A DNA stretch of 64,000 nucleotides from Acidobacteriota bacterium. GTDB lineage: Bacteria; Acidobacteriota; Terriglobia; Terriglobales; Acidobacteriaceae. Both the position numbers and the translations under genes were made by a program. Within the stretch, counting starts at the first letter, position 1. Every line of letters starts with the position of its first letter. The notes under the pieces were generated by a model. That model was not told the DNA's origin and ran no database searches. It was given only the letters and a program-made list of their open reading frames with translations. This document shows, in pieces, positions 1 through 7,991 of this stretch. The stretch spans positions 124,001-188,000 of the forward strand of contig JABCZI010000010.1 of assembly GCA_013289765.1 (NCBI GenBank), in the 5' to 3' direction.

Positions 1-198
1 CGGCATTTGCACGTCGAGGAAAAGCAGGTCTGGTGCCAAGGCGCGTATCTTTACCAGCGCCTCGGCCCCCGAGCCACATTCGCCCACGATTTCGATCTCG
101 GGATCAAGCCGCAATAGAACCGAAATGTTGCTGCGGGCGAGGGGTTCGTCGTCCACGATGAGGGTGCGAATCTTGGCAGAAAGATCTTGCGGACGCAA
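1..198 (-). CDS. Response regulator receiver domain (LytTR-type partner), truncated by window edge
   Basis: The 66 visible codons encode a CheY-like receiver N-terminus: the acidic pair in IVDDEP (residues 14-19) and the phospho-acceptor Asp62 in LLFLDVQMP. I chose the TTG at 198 because an AAGGAG site (207-212), lying inside the last codons of the upstream kinase gene, is 8 nt away. It starts 5 nt after the stop of the LytS-type kinase, so the two form a translationally linked two-component operon. The output domain lies outside the window; kinases of this type usually pair with LytTR DNA-binding regulators, which is inference here. Confidence 0.85.
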   Translation of the reverse strand, partial: MRPQDLSAKIRTLIVDDEPLARSNISVLLRLDPEIEIVGECGSGAEALVKIRALAPDLLFLDVQMP

Positions 199-203
199 CG
201 ATG

Positions 204-1316
204 CTACTCCTTGGGAACCGCGGCAATGAAGGGTATCGAAACCGAGGCTGTTACGCCACCCGTGCGTTCATTTTGCAGCCTCATCTCGAACTTGTCGCCG
301 TAAAGGCCGCGCAGGCGCGTGCGTACGTTGGAGATCCCTACGCCGGAAGAAGTCTTCTCCCAGTCCGCCGGCAGACTTGGACCTTCGTTATAAACGCTGA
401 GTGTGATGGTGCCGTTGCAGCGCGACGCGGCGATGCGAATGACGCCTCCTTGGACGCGTTGGGCAATGCCATGCTTCACCGCGTTTTCCACCATGGGCTG
501 CAGAATCAAGCTGGGAACCTCAGCTGAAAAGAGTTCGGCGGGGACATCCACGCTTACCTGAAGGTGCTCGGCAAATCTTACCTTCTGGATGTCTAGATAT
601 TTTTGCGCGAACTCCAATTCCTCGATCAGTCGAACCTGCTGCCGATCAGAATCTTGAACGACGCGGCGCAGAAAGTCGCTGAGGCCGGCGATCATGCTGA
701 CCGCCGCATCATTTCTTTTCTCGCGCACCAGTCCGGCAATAGCGTTGAGAGTGTTAAAAAGAAAATGGGGCTCGATTTGCCGGCGGAGGGCATTGAGCTG
801 CGCCTTCGAGAGTTGCTCGCTGAGCTTCGCGGCCTCGGTTCGTTGCATGGCCAGCCGCTCCCTGGAGTCCAACATATAAGCAATCAGCAGAAGGACGCCG
901 TAAAGAATTAGATAAGAGAGAAGTCCGTTATCAAACTTGTGCAACCAGAGATCAATGAACGGATCTGGACCAGGAGGCTTGGCCCACGGGTTGAGTAGTT
1001 TCTCCCAGCCAGCGATCCAGGCGGCGTACACCAGACCGATCGCGGCGCAGGCGGAGATGTGCACGCCCCATGTGGCGAAGCGTCTCCATTGGTCTGGAGG
1101 ATACTGGCGGCTGAGGCGCAGTACCCAGGGCGTGGCCAGTGCCCACGGCAGCCAGGAAAGCAGAAGAGTGACGAACAAGTGGCCCCAGGCGTGGTGCATG
1201 CCTTCGGCCCGCATGACGAAGACTGTCTGCGTCGCATCGAAGAGCCCAACGCCCGACCAAATGGCTGCGATCCAAAACCATCGTGGCGGCTCGGTGCGTG
1301 TGAGCGCGGTCGGCAT
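204..1316 (-). CDS. Sensor histidine kinase, LytS/YehU type (His_kinase family)
   Basis: 370 aa. The N-terminal 150 residues hold about four hydrophobic segments (roughly 13-34, 43-62, 84-103, 130-149), followed by a short coiled linker. The phospho-acceptor motif is RRQIEPHFLFNTLNAI with His184, typical of the LytS/YehU family where the H-box reads PHFLFN. Further on are the ATP-binding N-box (LQPMVENAVKHG, about 273-284) and a glycine box (GVGISNVRTRL, about 327-337). No extracytoplasmic sensor domain is visible, so the signal is probably sensed by the membrane part. It precedes the response regulator by 5 nt and is its likely phospho-donor. The start ATG has no strong ribosome-binding site. 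Confidence 0.9.
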   Translation of the reverse strand: MPTALTRTEPPRWFWIAAIWSGVGLFDATQTVFVMRAEGMHHAWGHLFVTLLLSWLPWALATPWVLRLSRQYPPDQWRRFATWGVHISACAAIGLVYAAWIAGWEKLLNPWAKPPGPDPFIDLWLHKFDNGLLSYLILYGVLLLIAYMLDSRERLAMQRTEAAKLSEQLSKAQLNALRRQIEPHFLFNTLNAIAGLVREKRNDAAVSMIAGLSDFLRRVVQDSDRQQVRLIEELEFAQKYLDIQKVRFAEHLQVSVDVPAELFSAEVPSLILQPMVENAVKHGIAQRVQGGVIRIAASRCNGTITLSVYNEGPSLPADWEKTSSGVGISNVRTRLRGLYGDKFEMRLQNERTGGVTASVSIPFIAAVPKE

Positions 1317-1428
1317 ATCGAGAATCGTACTCTAGAGCATGGCCAGGTGGGCTAACAATGCAGCGAATCGCCGGCACCGTGCAGCGGGACGTCTGGCCGG
1401 CTAACAGCGGTTGAGAGATACTGCCGGC

Positions 1429-2043
1429 ATGATCAGCAAAACGAAACTCCTATTGCTCGTTGCTGCCGTGCTGTTGTTCGCGGCCGCTTTTGGCCCATCG
1501 AGGACTCCATCGAGTTCGAACGTGGAATATAACAGCGACGCTCAACTCAAGTTTCCCGAACACTACCGCGAGTGGGTTTACCTGACCACGGGGTTCGACA
1601 TGAGTTACAGCCCGGCGATGCAAATGGGCCATCACATGTTCGACAACGTGTTTGTGAATCCCGAAGCGTACAAGGCTTTCGTGGAAACAGGCACCTGGCC
1701 CGACAAAACGGTGCTCGTGCTCGAAGGGCGGGGCGCGGAGGGAAAAGGGTCGATCAACAAGAGCGGCAACTATCAAGGAACAGAGACCATGGGGGTAGAG
1801 GTGCACGTAAAGGATGAAGCGCGGTTTCCCGGAAAGTGGGCGTTCTTCGGCTTTGATGATGAAAAGAAGCCCGCGAAGATGATTGCAACAACCGCCAACT
1901 GTTATAGCTGCCACGTTGATCATGCCGCGGTCGACACAACGTTCGTGCAGTTCTATCCCACGCTGTTGCCCATTGCAAAGGCCAAGGGAACGCTATCCGC
2001 TGCGTATCAGAAGGACCTTGAGGAGGGACAAAAGCAAAAATAG
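1429..2043 (+). CDS. Cytochrome P460 family protein, secreted haem protein
   Basis: The frame opens at 1411, but the ATG at 1429 (MISKTKLLLLV) gives a clean signal peptide (hydrophobic about residues 6-20) and follows a GAGAGA stretch. The mature part has the P460 fold signatures: YREWVYLTTGFDM, the long KAYKAFVETGTWPDKTVLVLE region split by short loops, and a single c-type haem site CYSCH near the C-terminus. P460 cytochromes act in the periplasm; characterised members oxidise hydroxylamine or bind NO, but many family members have no known substrate. Whether this one carries the Lys-haem crosslink cannot be told by eye. It is a stand-alone gene, convergent with the dipeptidase (14 bp between stops). 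Confidence 0.85.
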   Translation: MISKTKLLLLVAAVLLFAAAFGPSRTPSSSNVEYNSDAQLKFPEHYREWVYLTTGFDMSYSPAMQMGHHMFDNVFVNPEAYKAFVETGTWPDKTVLVLEGRGAEGKGSINKSGNYQGTETMGVEVHVKDEARFPGKWAFFGFDDEKKPAKMIATTANCYSCHVDHAAVDTTFVQFYPTLLPIAKAKGTLSAAYQKDLEEGQKQK

Positions 2044-2057
2044 TCCGACTCTCTAAG

Positions 2058-3434
2058 CTATTTTCCTCCGAGCTTCTCGAAGAACAGGCAAATCGTTTCA
2101 ATCCCACGGTGGAAGTTTGGAATGTGAAACTTCTCGTTCGGAGCGTGGAGGTTGTCGTCGGGAAGACCGAAGCCCATCATCACGCTGGGGATTTTCAACC
2201 CCTGGTAGAAATCATTAACGATAGGGATCGACCCGCCGCTGCGAATGAAGACGGTTTCTTTCTTAAAGGTGTCGTGCAGCGCTTCGGTGGCCGCCTTGAT
2301 ATAAGGATTGTCGGTTCCGACGACGCAGGCGGGACCTTTGCTATGTACTTTAACTTTCGTCTCGATGCCTTTGGGAGTGAGCTTTTTAACGAAGTTCGTA
2401 TAGCGCTTCAGAATGTCGTCGGGATCCTGGTTGGGCACGAGGCGCATGGAAACTTTGGCCGCTGCCTTCGCAGGGATCACGGTCTTCGCGCCGGCGGCGA
2501 TGAATCCACCGGGCATGCCGTGAACTTCGAGCGTCGGTCGCGCCCAGGTGCGATAAAGAACGGAATAGCCGGGTTCGCCGGTGAGAACTTTCGAGCCGAC
2601 TTCCGTTTTGCGGTAGTGCTCTTCGTTGAAGGGCAGACGCTTCCAGGCTTTCAATTCGTCTTTGCTGGGAGCCTTCACGCCTTTGTAGAAGCCGGGAATC
2701 AGGACTTTGCCTTTCGAGTCTTTCAGCTTGCTGATGATCTCGATGAGGGCGAAGAAGGGATTCGGCGCAGCTCCGCCATAAACGCCAGAGTGCAGATCGA
2801 CCATGGCGCCGACGGCCTCGATTTCGGTGTAGACCAGGCCGCGCAGCCCGACGCACAGCGTGGGAAGGTTGGGAGCGAAAAGTTCGGTGTCGCAGACCAA
2901 GGCAAAATCGGCCTTCAGCTTGGCTTTCTGTTTGCGCACGTATTCCGTGATGGATTCGCCGCCAACTTCTTCTTCTCCCTCAAAAATCACTTTCACGTTG
3001 ATGGGAAGCTTGCCGTTGCCGGACTTCATCAGCGATTCAAGGGCCTTCACTTCCATCCAGAGCTGGCCTTTGTCGTCGACCGCTCCGCGCGCGTAAACGT
3101 TGTTGTTGCGCTCGGTCGGCTCAAAGGGCGGAGTCTTCCATTCGTCGAGGGGATCGGGAGGCTGCACGTCGTAGTGCGCGTAACAAAGAACTGTGGGTTT
3201 GCCCGGCGCGTGCAGCCAGTCGGCATACAGAAGAGGATGGCCTTTGGTAGAAATGACTTCAACATTTTCCATTCCGATGCGGCGCAAGTCGTTGGCGACG
3301 AAGTCGGCGGCTCTTTGCACGTCGGGTTTGTGCTCGTCGAGCGTGCTGACGCTGGGAATGCGAAGGAGATCTTTGAGTTCGTTGAGAAAGCGTTGCTGAT
3401 TATTGCGGGCAAAATCGACTGCGGGAGAAGCCAT
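2058..3434 (-). CDS. M20-family dipeptidase / metallo-hydrolase
   Basis: 458 aa from the ATG at 3434. The frame is open to 3524, but an AAAGGA site 6 nt upstream of 3434 and the start MASPAVDFARNN, typical of the family, support the shorter form. Di-zinc site motifs are visible in order: CYAHYDVQPPDP (His and the following Asp), ARGAVDDKGQLW (bridging Asp), FEGEEEVGG (catalytic Glu pair), CDTELF, and a late HAPNEKF His. There is no signal peptide, so it is cytosolic. Members hydrolyse dipeptides and related amides (carnosinase/Xaa-His dipeptidase-like); the exact substrate is not predictable. It lies 105 bp downstream of the ThiO-like gene on the same strand. Confidence 0.9.
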   Translation of the reverse strand: MASPAVDFARNNQQRFLNELKDLLRIPSVSTLDEHKPDVQRAADFVANDLRRIGMENVEVISTKGHPLLYADWLHAPGKPTVLCYAHYDVQPPDPLDEWKTPPFEPTERNNNVYARGAVDDKGQLWMEVKALESLMKSGNGKLPINVKVIFEGEEEVGGESITEYVRKQKAKLKADFALVCDTELFAPNLPTLCVGLRGLVYTEIEAVGAMVDLHSGVYGGAAPNPFFALIEIISKLKDSKGKVLIPGFYKGVKAPSKDELKAWKRLPFNEEHYRKTEVGSKVLTGEPGYSVLYRTWARPTLEVHGMPGGFIAAGAKTVIPAKAAAKVSMRLVPNQDPDDILKRYTNFVKKLTPKGIETKVKVHSKGPACVVGTDNPYIKAATEALHDTFKKETVFIRSGGSIPIVNDFYQGLKIPSVMMGFGLPDDNLHAPNEKFHIPNFHRGIETICLFFEKLGGK

Positions 3435-3539
3435 AGGAAATCCTTTCGCAATTGCTACCCTGCACGTTCGCTTTATTATTCGGCGTCGCGGAAACGTTCC
3501 AGTATAGCCGATGGAGGCAGGCACCTAGCGTATGGTCGA

Positions 3540-4622
3540 TTACGTTGAAATTGGTGTTTGAGAAAACCGCGAGGGTGAGAAGGCTGCAAGGTCATAGTCC
3601 GGATTTCTTCCTTCGATTACCTGCGCCATTACTTGTGCGGTGATGGGAGCGAGCAGAATGCCATCGCGAAAATGGCCCGTTGCGACGTAGTAGCCGGGCG
3701 TGGCGGTTGCGCCGAGAATGGGCAACCCGTCCGGAGTGCCGGGACGCAGACCCGCCCAGTCTTCAAGAATCCTGGCATCGGCGAGGTTAGGGACCAGCGC
3801 GAGAGCGGCATGGTGCAGGCGTTTGATGGTTACAACGTCGGTCCGCTTGTCGAATCCGGCTTCTTCGACGGTTGCGCCAATGAGAAGGCGTCCATCGCTG
3901 CGGGGAATGAGGTAAACGTCTGGTGAGCGGACGACATGCTTAATCAGGTCGCGCGGGTGCATTGCGATGCATAGCATTTGTCCTTTCACCGGACGCGTTG
4001 GAAAAGTATGCGGACCGATCTGGCCAGCCCACGCGCCTGCGCAGTTCACGACTTTCGGCGCGAGGAATGCAGTTTTGGTTGTGGTCACGCCGGTGACGCG
4101 GTCGTCCGAAAGATTTACTGCGATGACTTCATCACCGGAAGAAAAGTCCACGCCGCGGTTCTTTGCGGTTTTCCATGCTGCGGCGGTAAGCGCCCGCGGG
4201 TCGACACTGCGTTCCTGCAAATAAAATGCTGGACGGTCTCCCGGCATCAAAGACGGCTCCAGCTGCGCTAATTGCGCAGGAGCCAATCTAGAACCGAGTT
4301 CTGAGTTGTCATCGTCTTCATCGGAGGAAGATAGAAAGAGAATGGTCCCATCATCGCGGAGATCGACACTCATTCCGGATTCGACGTGCAATTCGCGGGC
4401 GAACTCCGGATACATGCGTGCACTGGCCATCGCCAGGGGCTGTAAGGGGAGGGGGGTCTCGCGGCCAGAATCTACCAGCATGCCGCCCGCAGCGCGCGAG
4501 GCCTCGTGACCGGGCTCGCCGCGTTCAACCACCAGAACGCTTGCGCCTTTTTTCCGGAGTTCAATCGACAACGACAGCCCCACGATGCCGCCGCCGATCA
4601 CGATTACATCCCAGGTTCTCAT
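3540..4622 (-). CDS. thiO: FAD-dependent amino-acid oxidase, glycine oxidase (ThiO)-like
   Basis: 360 aa from ATG 4622; the open frame extends to 4742, but that would overlap the divergent coiled-coil gene and adds no family sequence. The N-terminus DVIVIGGGIVGLSLSIEL is the Rossmann FAD-binding motif, followed by VVERGEPGHEASRAAGG, where the ASRAAGGM stretch is characteristic of glycine/D-amino-acid oxidases. The C-terminal portion has the typical DWAGLRPGTPDGLPILG and YVATGHFRDGILLAP motifs. Glycine oxidase makes the iminoacetate needed for the thiazole of thiamine in aerobes. No other thi genes are in the window, so the thiamine role is family inference. Confidence 0.85.
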   Translation of the reverse strand: MRTWDVIVIGGGIVGLSLSIELRKKGASVLVVERGEPGHEASRAAGGMLVDSGRETPLPLQPLAMASARMYPEFARELHVESGMSVDLRDDGTILFLSSSDEDDDNSELGSRLAPAQLAQLEPSLMPGDRPAFYLQERSVDPRALTAAAWKTAKNRGVDFSSGDEVIAVNLSDDRVTGVTTTKTAFLAPKVVNCAGAWAGQIGPHTFPTRPVKGQMLCIAMHPRDLIKHVVRSPDVYLIPRSDGRLLIGATVEEAGFDKRTDVVTIKRLHHAALALVPNLADARILEDWAGLRPGTPDGLPILGATATPGYYVATGHFRDGILLAPITAQVMAQVIEGRNPDYDLAAFSPSRFSQTPIST

Positions 4623-4740
4623 GCCAGCATTGTAAAGAAGAATGTAACTGGGCATCCTGGGAGCTAATTGATAATATCTACGTATCACAAAGTACAGAGG
4701 CAAAACTGACAGCGCAAGAAAGCGACTGTCCGGAGGAATC

Positions 4741-5553
4741 ATGTCGGAAGTGGAACAGATACCGGTTGAAAATCAGTCGACAGCAGGGAAATGGATACTG
4801 CTTTTTCTGGCGCTGATCTTTGTGGCGGCGGCAGTCTACGCATATGTGGCCACCCAACATCGTGTTGACAAGCTCACGAAGGATTTGGGGGCCAGCCAGT
4901 CACAGGTCGCGGAATTGCAAAAGCGTATGCAGTCGGACGAAGCGCAGGAAGAGACTCTGGGCCAAAAACTTGGGATGACCAAGAAAGAGTTGGCGCAGCG
5001 TGCCGCCCAGCTGCAAGCGCAGCAGAAGGCTGCCGAGTCCCGCCTGGAGAGAGAACAGAAAGAGCAGATGGGGCAGGTGAGCGGAGAAGTAGCCGGTGTG
5101 AGGACCGACGTGGGCGGAGTGAAGAGCGACGTCGCTGCTACCAGGGCTGATCTTGAAACGACCAAGCAGAAATTGCAAAGTGCGGTGGGCGATCTGGGAA
5201 TGCAAAGTGGCTTGATCGCACATACGCGCGACGATCTGGAGTTGCTGAAGCACAGGGGCGACCGTAACTATTACGAATTCACGCTGCTGAAAGGCGCGAA
5301 GCCGCAGCCGGTGGCGACAGTGAGCCTGCAACTAAGAAAGGCCGATCCCAAGCACGGCAAATACACTCTGAATGTAACCGCCGACGATAAGACGATTGAG
5401 AAAAAGGACCGGACGGTGGCGGAGCCAATCCAATTTTATTCGGGACGGGAACACCTGTTGTTTGAGTTGGTGGTCTGGTCGGTCGATAAGAAGAAGGCGA
5501 ATGGATATTTGAGCACGCCGAAGAATGCGCCCGTCCCGGTGACAGCCAATTGA
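4741..5553 (+). CDS. Membrane-anchored coiled-coil protein of unknown function
   Basis: 270 aa. The ATG is preceded by a good GGAGG site. One membrane segment (about residues 17-38, WILLFLALIFVAAAVYAYVA) is followed by a long heptad-rich, Glu/Gln/Lys-rich region (about 42-165) that should form a coiled coil. A C-terminal, beta-looking domain of about 90 residues (YYEFTLLKGAKPQPVATVSLQLRK onward) contains FYSGREHLLFELVVW. Topology predicts the bulk outside the cytoplasm. No recognised family. The stop overlaps the start of the DUF421 gene by 4 nt, so the two are co-translated. Confidence 0.8.
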   Translation: MSEVEQIPVENQSTAGKWILLFLALIFVAAAVYAYVATQHRVDKLTKDLGASQSQVAELQKRMQSDEAQEETLGQKLGMTKKELAQRAAQLQAQQKAAESRLEREQKEQMGQVSGEVAGVRTDVGGVKSDVAATRADLETTKQKLQSAVGDLGMQSGLIAHTRDDLELLKHRGDRNYYEFTLLKGAKPQPVATVSLQLRKADPKHGKYTLNVTADDKTIEKKDRTVAEPIQFYSGREHLLFELVVWSVDKKKANGYLSTPKNAPVPVTAN

Positions 5554-6089
5554 ACGGGGTCCTCTTTCCTGCGGGCGGACAGGTCGCGCTGCAGATCGCT
5601 TTGCGTACGGGCGTGATCTACCTTGTCGTGCTGATCGGTGTTCGCCTAAGTGGCAAGCGTGAAGTGGGACAGATGACGCCGTTTGATCTAACGCTACTGC
5701 TTCTTCTTTCCAATTCGGTGCAGAATGCGATGACCGGGCCGGATACGTCACTGATCGGCGGCATTGTCGCGGCTTCCACTCTGTTGTTGCTGAACTATGT
5801 GGTGGGAAATCTTTCTGGCGCGAATCGCGCCTTCCGGCGGGTGGTTCAAGGCGAACCGAGCCTTTTGATCCACGACGGAAAAGCAATCGAAACACACATG
5901 GCAAAAGAGCACGTCAGCATGGACGAACTGCACCGCGCTTTGCGGGAGCATGGGATCACCAGCGTGCATGATGTGGCGTTGGCTGTGCTGGAAGTGGATG
6001 GCTCGATCAGTTGCATGAAGTATGACGAGATCAAGCCTGACGCGAACACTCATCTGGTGCGGCGAAGATTTATACAGAAAAAACAGTAA
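5550..6089 (+). CDS. DUF421 / YetF-family membrane protein
   Basis: 179 aa from a TTG start whose codon overlaps the previous stop (TTGA). Three hydrophobic segments occupy about residues 8-85 (ALRTGVIYLVVLIGVRLSGKR, FDLTLLLLLSN, GGIVAASTLLLLNYVV). The cytoplasmic C-terminal YetF-type domain then reads GEPSLLIHDGKAIETHMAKE, ELHRALREHGITSVHDVALA and VLEVDGSISC. The GKREVGQMTPFDL motif after the first helices is typical of the family. YetF proteins are widespread and associated with envelope stress and spore-membrane traits in Bacilli; the function here is unknown. It ends 42 bp before the convergent lactonase. Confidence 0.85.
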   Translation: MNGVLFPAGGQVALQIALRTGVIYLVVLIGVRLSGKREVGQMTPFDLTLLLLLSNSVQNAMTGPDTSLIGGIVAASTLLLLNYVVGNLSGANRAFRRVVQGEPSLLIHDGKAIETHMAKEHVSMDELHRALREHGITSVHDVALAVLEVDGSISCMKYDEIKPDANTHLVRRRFIQKKQ

Positions 6090-6131
6090 AGATTCGAATC
6101 CCATGTCTTGGGGCTTGCCCGTCCCGCCCCC

Positions 6132-7313
6132 CTAGTCGACAGGCACGAATTTGATACAGACGGGTTGGGCCACTTCCAATACTTTGCCTGTGGGGGTCAG
6201 ACGACCGGTCTGCGAGTTGACGTGAAAGACGACGATGTTGTCTGATTTTTCGTTGGCGGCAAACAGCAGGGATCCGGTTGGATCAATCTCGAAATGGCGG
6301 GGATTTGCACCTTTTGTGGAAACGTATTCAATGGGCGTAAGGGTTCCCATATTTTTATCGATGGCGAAGACTACGATACTATCTTGCCCGCGATTCGAAG
6401 CGTAGAGGAACTTGCCGGAAGGATGAACCTGAATTTCGGCGGCTTCGCTATGTCCTGAAAAAGTTTTGGGGAGAGCGGAGATTGTCTGCAGCTTTTTTAA
6501 TTCTCCCGTCGTAGCGTCGTAACGAAAAGCGGAAACGGCGGAGGCCATTTCGTTAATGACGTAAGCAAAGTTGCCGTTGGGGTGGAACGCGAGGTGCCGG
6601 GGACCGGCTCCGGGTTCGGCCTTAGCAGGCGCGGGGTTCGATTGCGGACCGGCAGCCAGCGACCCCTTTGTACTGTCGAAACGATAGATCAGCGTTTCAT
6701 CGAGGCCAAGATCGTCCACCAAAGCGAAGCGATTGTCAGGCGATAGATCAACCGAGTGCGCATGTGGCGCTTCCTGGCGCTGCGGATTCGTGCCATGACC
6801 GCTGTGCTGAATGAACGCGGACGCTTCTCCAAGACGGCCGTCATCCATGACCGGGAAAATTGCGACGCTGCCTCCGGCATAGTTGGCGACAAGAACGTAC
6901 TTTCCAGTCTTGTCGAAGCTGATGTAACAGGGATCGCCGCCTCTGCTTGCGACTTGATTCAACAGCGTTAATTTGCCAGTCGCGCGATCGATGGCGAAGG
7001 CGCTCACCGCTCCACTTTTCTCGCCTTGATAATTGCTGACTTCATTCACCGCGTATAAGAAGCGGTGGTTGGGATGTACCACCAGAAAAGATGGATTGGT
7101 GCTTTCCGCTGCCAAGCCAATGGGGACGAGACGAGCGGTCGCGGAGTCAAAGCGATAAGCGTAGATGCCCTTGCTCTCGCTGCCTTCCTGGGTGTATGTG
7201 CCGACATATACGAAATATTTCGTGTGATGTTTTACGGGTGCTCCAAGGCAAGCAATTGAGAGCAGGAAAAATGTTGCGAGGGACAAAAAACTGCGACGTA
7301 GCGATTTTGTCAT
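6132..7313 (-). CDS. Secreted seven-bladed beta-propeller lactonase family protein (6-phosphogluconolactonase-like)
   Basis: 393 aa with a signal peptide (about residues 8-24, cleaved near CLGAP). The mature protein starts KYFVYVGTYTQEGSESKGIYAYRFD, the hallmark of the Pgl/YbhE (PF10282) propeller family. Repeated propeller blade motifs follow: SFLVVHPNHRFLYAVNE, GDPCYISFDKTGKYVLVANY, PHAHSVDLSPDNRFALVDDLG, RHLAFHPNGNFAYVINE, EIQVHPSGKFLYASNRG and RHFEIDPTGSLLFAANE. Cytosolic relatives hydrolyse 6-phosphogluconolactone; the exported form suggests action on another sugar lactone outside the cytoplasm, which is inference. It ends 28 bp upstream of no obvious partner gene. Confidence 0.88.
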   Translation of the reverse strand: MTKSLRRSFLSLATFFLLSIACLGAPVKHHTKYFVYVGTYTQEGSESKGIYAYRFDSATARLVPIGLAAESTNPSFLVVHPNHRFLYAVNEVSNYQGEKSGAVSAFAIDRATGKLTLLNQVASRGGDPCYISFDKTGKYVLVANYAGGSVAIFPVMDDGRLGEASAFIQHSGHGTNPQRQEAPHAHSVDLSPDNRFALVDDLGLDETLIYRFDSTKGSLAAGPQSNPAPAKAEPGAGPRHLAFHPNGNFAYVINEMASAVSAFRYDATTGELKKLQTISALPKTFSGHSEAAEIQVHPSGKFLYASNRGQDSIVVFAIDKNMGTLTPIEYVSTKGANPRHFEIDPTGSLLFAANEKSDNIVVFHVNSQTGRLTPTGKVLEVAQPVCIKFVPVD

Positions 7314-7341
7314 AGGTCTAGTTGGATGTTTCGGGTAATCA

Positions 7342-7950
7342 CTACTTGGTCAAAACCACCGCTACGGGCTGATCGTAAGGTTTTACGACCACGCTCACGG
7401 AACGGCGCTGGTTGAAGATCTCCAGCGGGACTGGAAAACTGACCATCACGGTGCGCTTGATCTCCTGTCCGGGTTGCAGTTTATCTTCGGGCGAAAGTGC
7501 GCCCTGCGAGTTTTCCTTTAACGAGGGAAAAGCTTGATAGTAACGATCAAAATCCACAGCGGAAACGGCATCGCCAGTTGACTCTCCGCTGGAAGTTACC
7601 AGCTTTCCTTCAATGTTGTGCACCCAGAGGGATTTCTGTCCAGAGTTATGCAGGGTGAAAGTGAGCGCGACCAGAACGGAGTTTTGTCCGGGAAGATCCA
7701 CGGCATTAATAGTATCGAGCGACCCTGCGCCCTGTGGTTTAGCGCGCTGGAAAAACGACGCGATACCCACAATGATAAGTATTGCGGCGGTGACAATTAA
7801 AAGAAGTTTGACTGGGGGAAGATTTCGCTGAGCCGTGCCGAATTCGTCCGCAATATTAATTGTTGGTCCGGATTGCGCGGCGGGCGCTCCGGCCACGGGC
7901 ATCGGGGGAGTTGCAGGATCGGGAACAGGGGGTGGATTTTGATCAGGCAT
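7342..7950 (-). CDS. Small membrane-anchored protein, function unknown
   Basis: 202 aa from the ATG at 7950; the frame is open to 8001 but that would run into the polX stop. The N-terminal 40 residues are Pro-rich (PPPVPDPATPPMPVAG) and probably unstructured in the cytoplasm. One membrane helix (about 50-68, VKLLLIVTAAILIIVGIASFF) is followed by an extracytoplasmic beta-rich domain with VALTFTLHNSGQKSLWVHNI and a C-terminal SVVVKPYDQPVAVVLTK. The layout resembles DUF2393/FxLYD-like membrane proteins in which the outer domain is an immunoglobulin-like fold; this assignment is weak. It follows polX by about 40 bp and may be co-transcribed with it. Confidence 0.7.
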   Translation of the reverse strand: MPDQNPPPVPDPATPPMPVAGAPAAQSGPTINIADEFGTAQRNLPPVKLLLIVTAAILIIVGIASFFQRAKPQGAGSLDTINAVDLPGQNSVLVALTFTLHNSGQKSLWVHNIEGKLVTSSGESTGDAVSAVDFDRYYQAFPSLKENSQGALSPEDKLQPGQEIKRTVMVSFPVPLEIFNQRRSVSVVVKPYDQPVAVVLTK

Positions 7951-7991
7951 AAGGCTCTCGCGCTTTTGGATTGTACTCTGAAGCTGCCCTG

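Noticed and set aside
2109-3548. 479-codon open frame on the plus strand opposite the dipeptidase
   Set aside because: No family motifs; a long antisense frame is expected in GC-rich coding DNA, and the minus-strand gene has complete zinc-site motifs and a ribosome-binding site.
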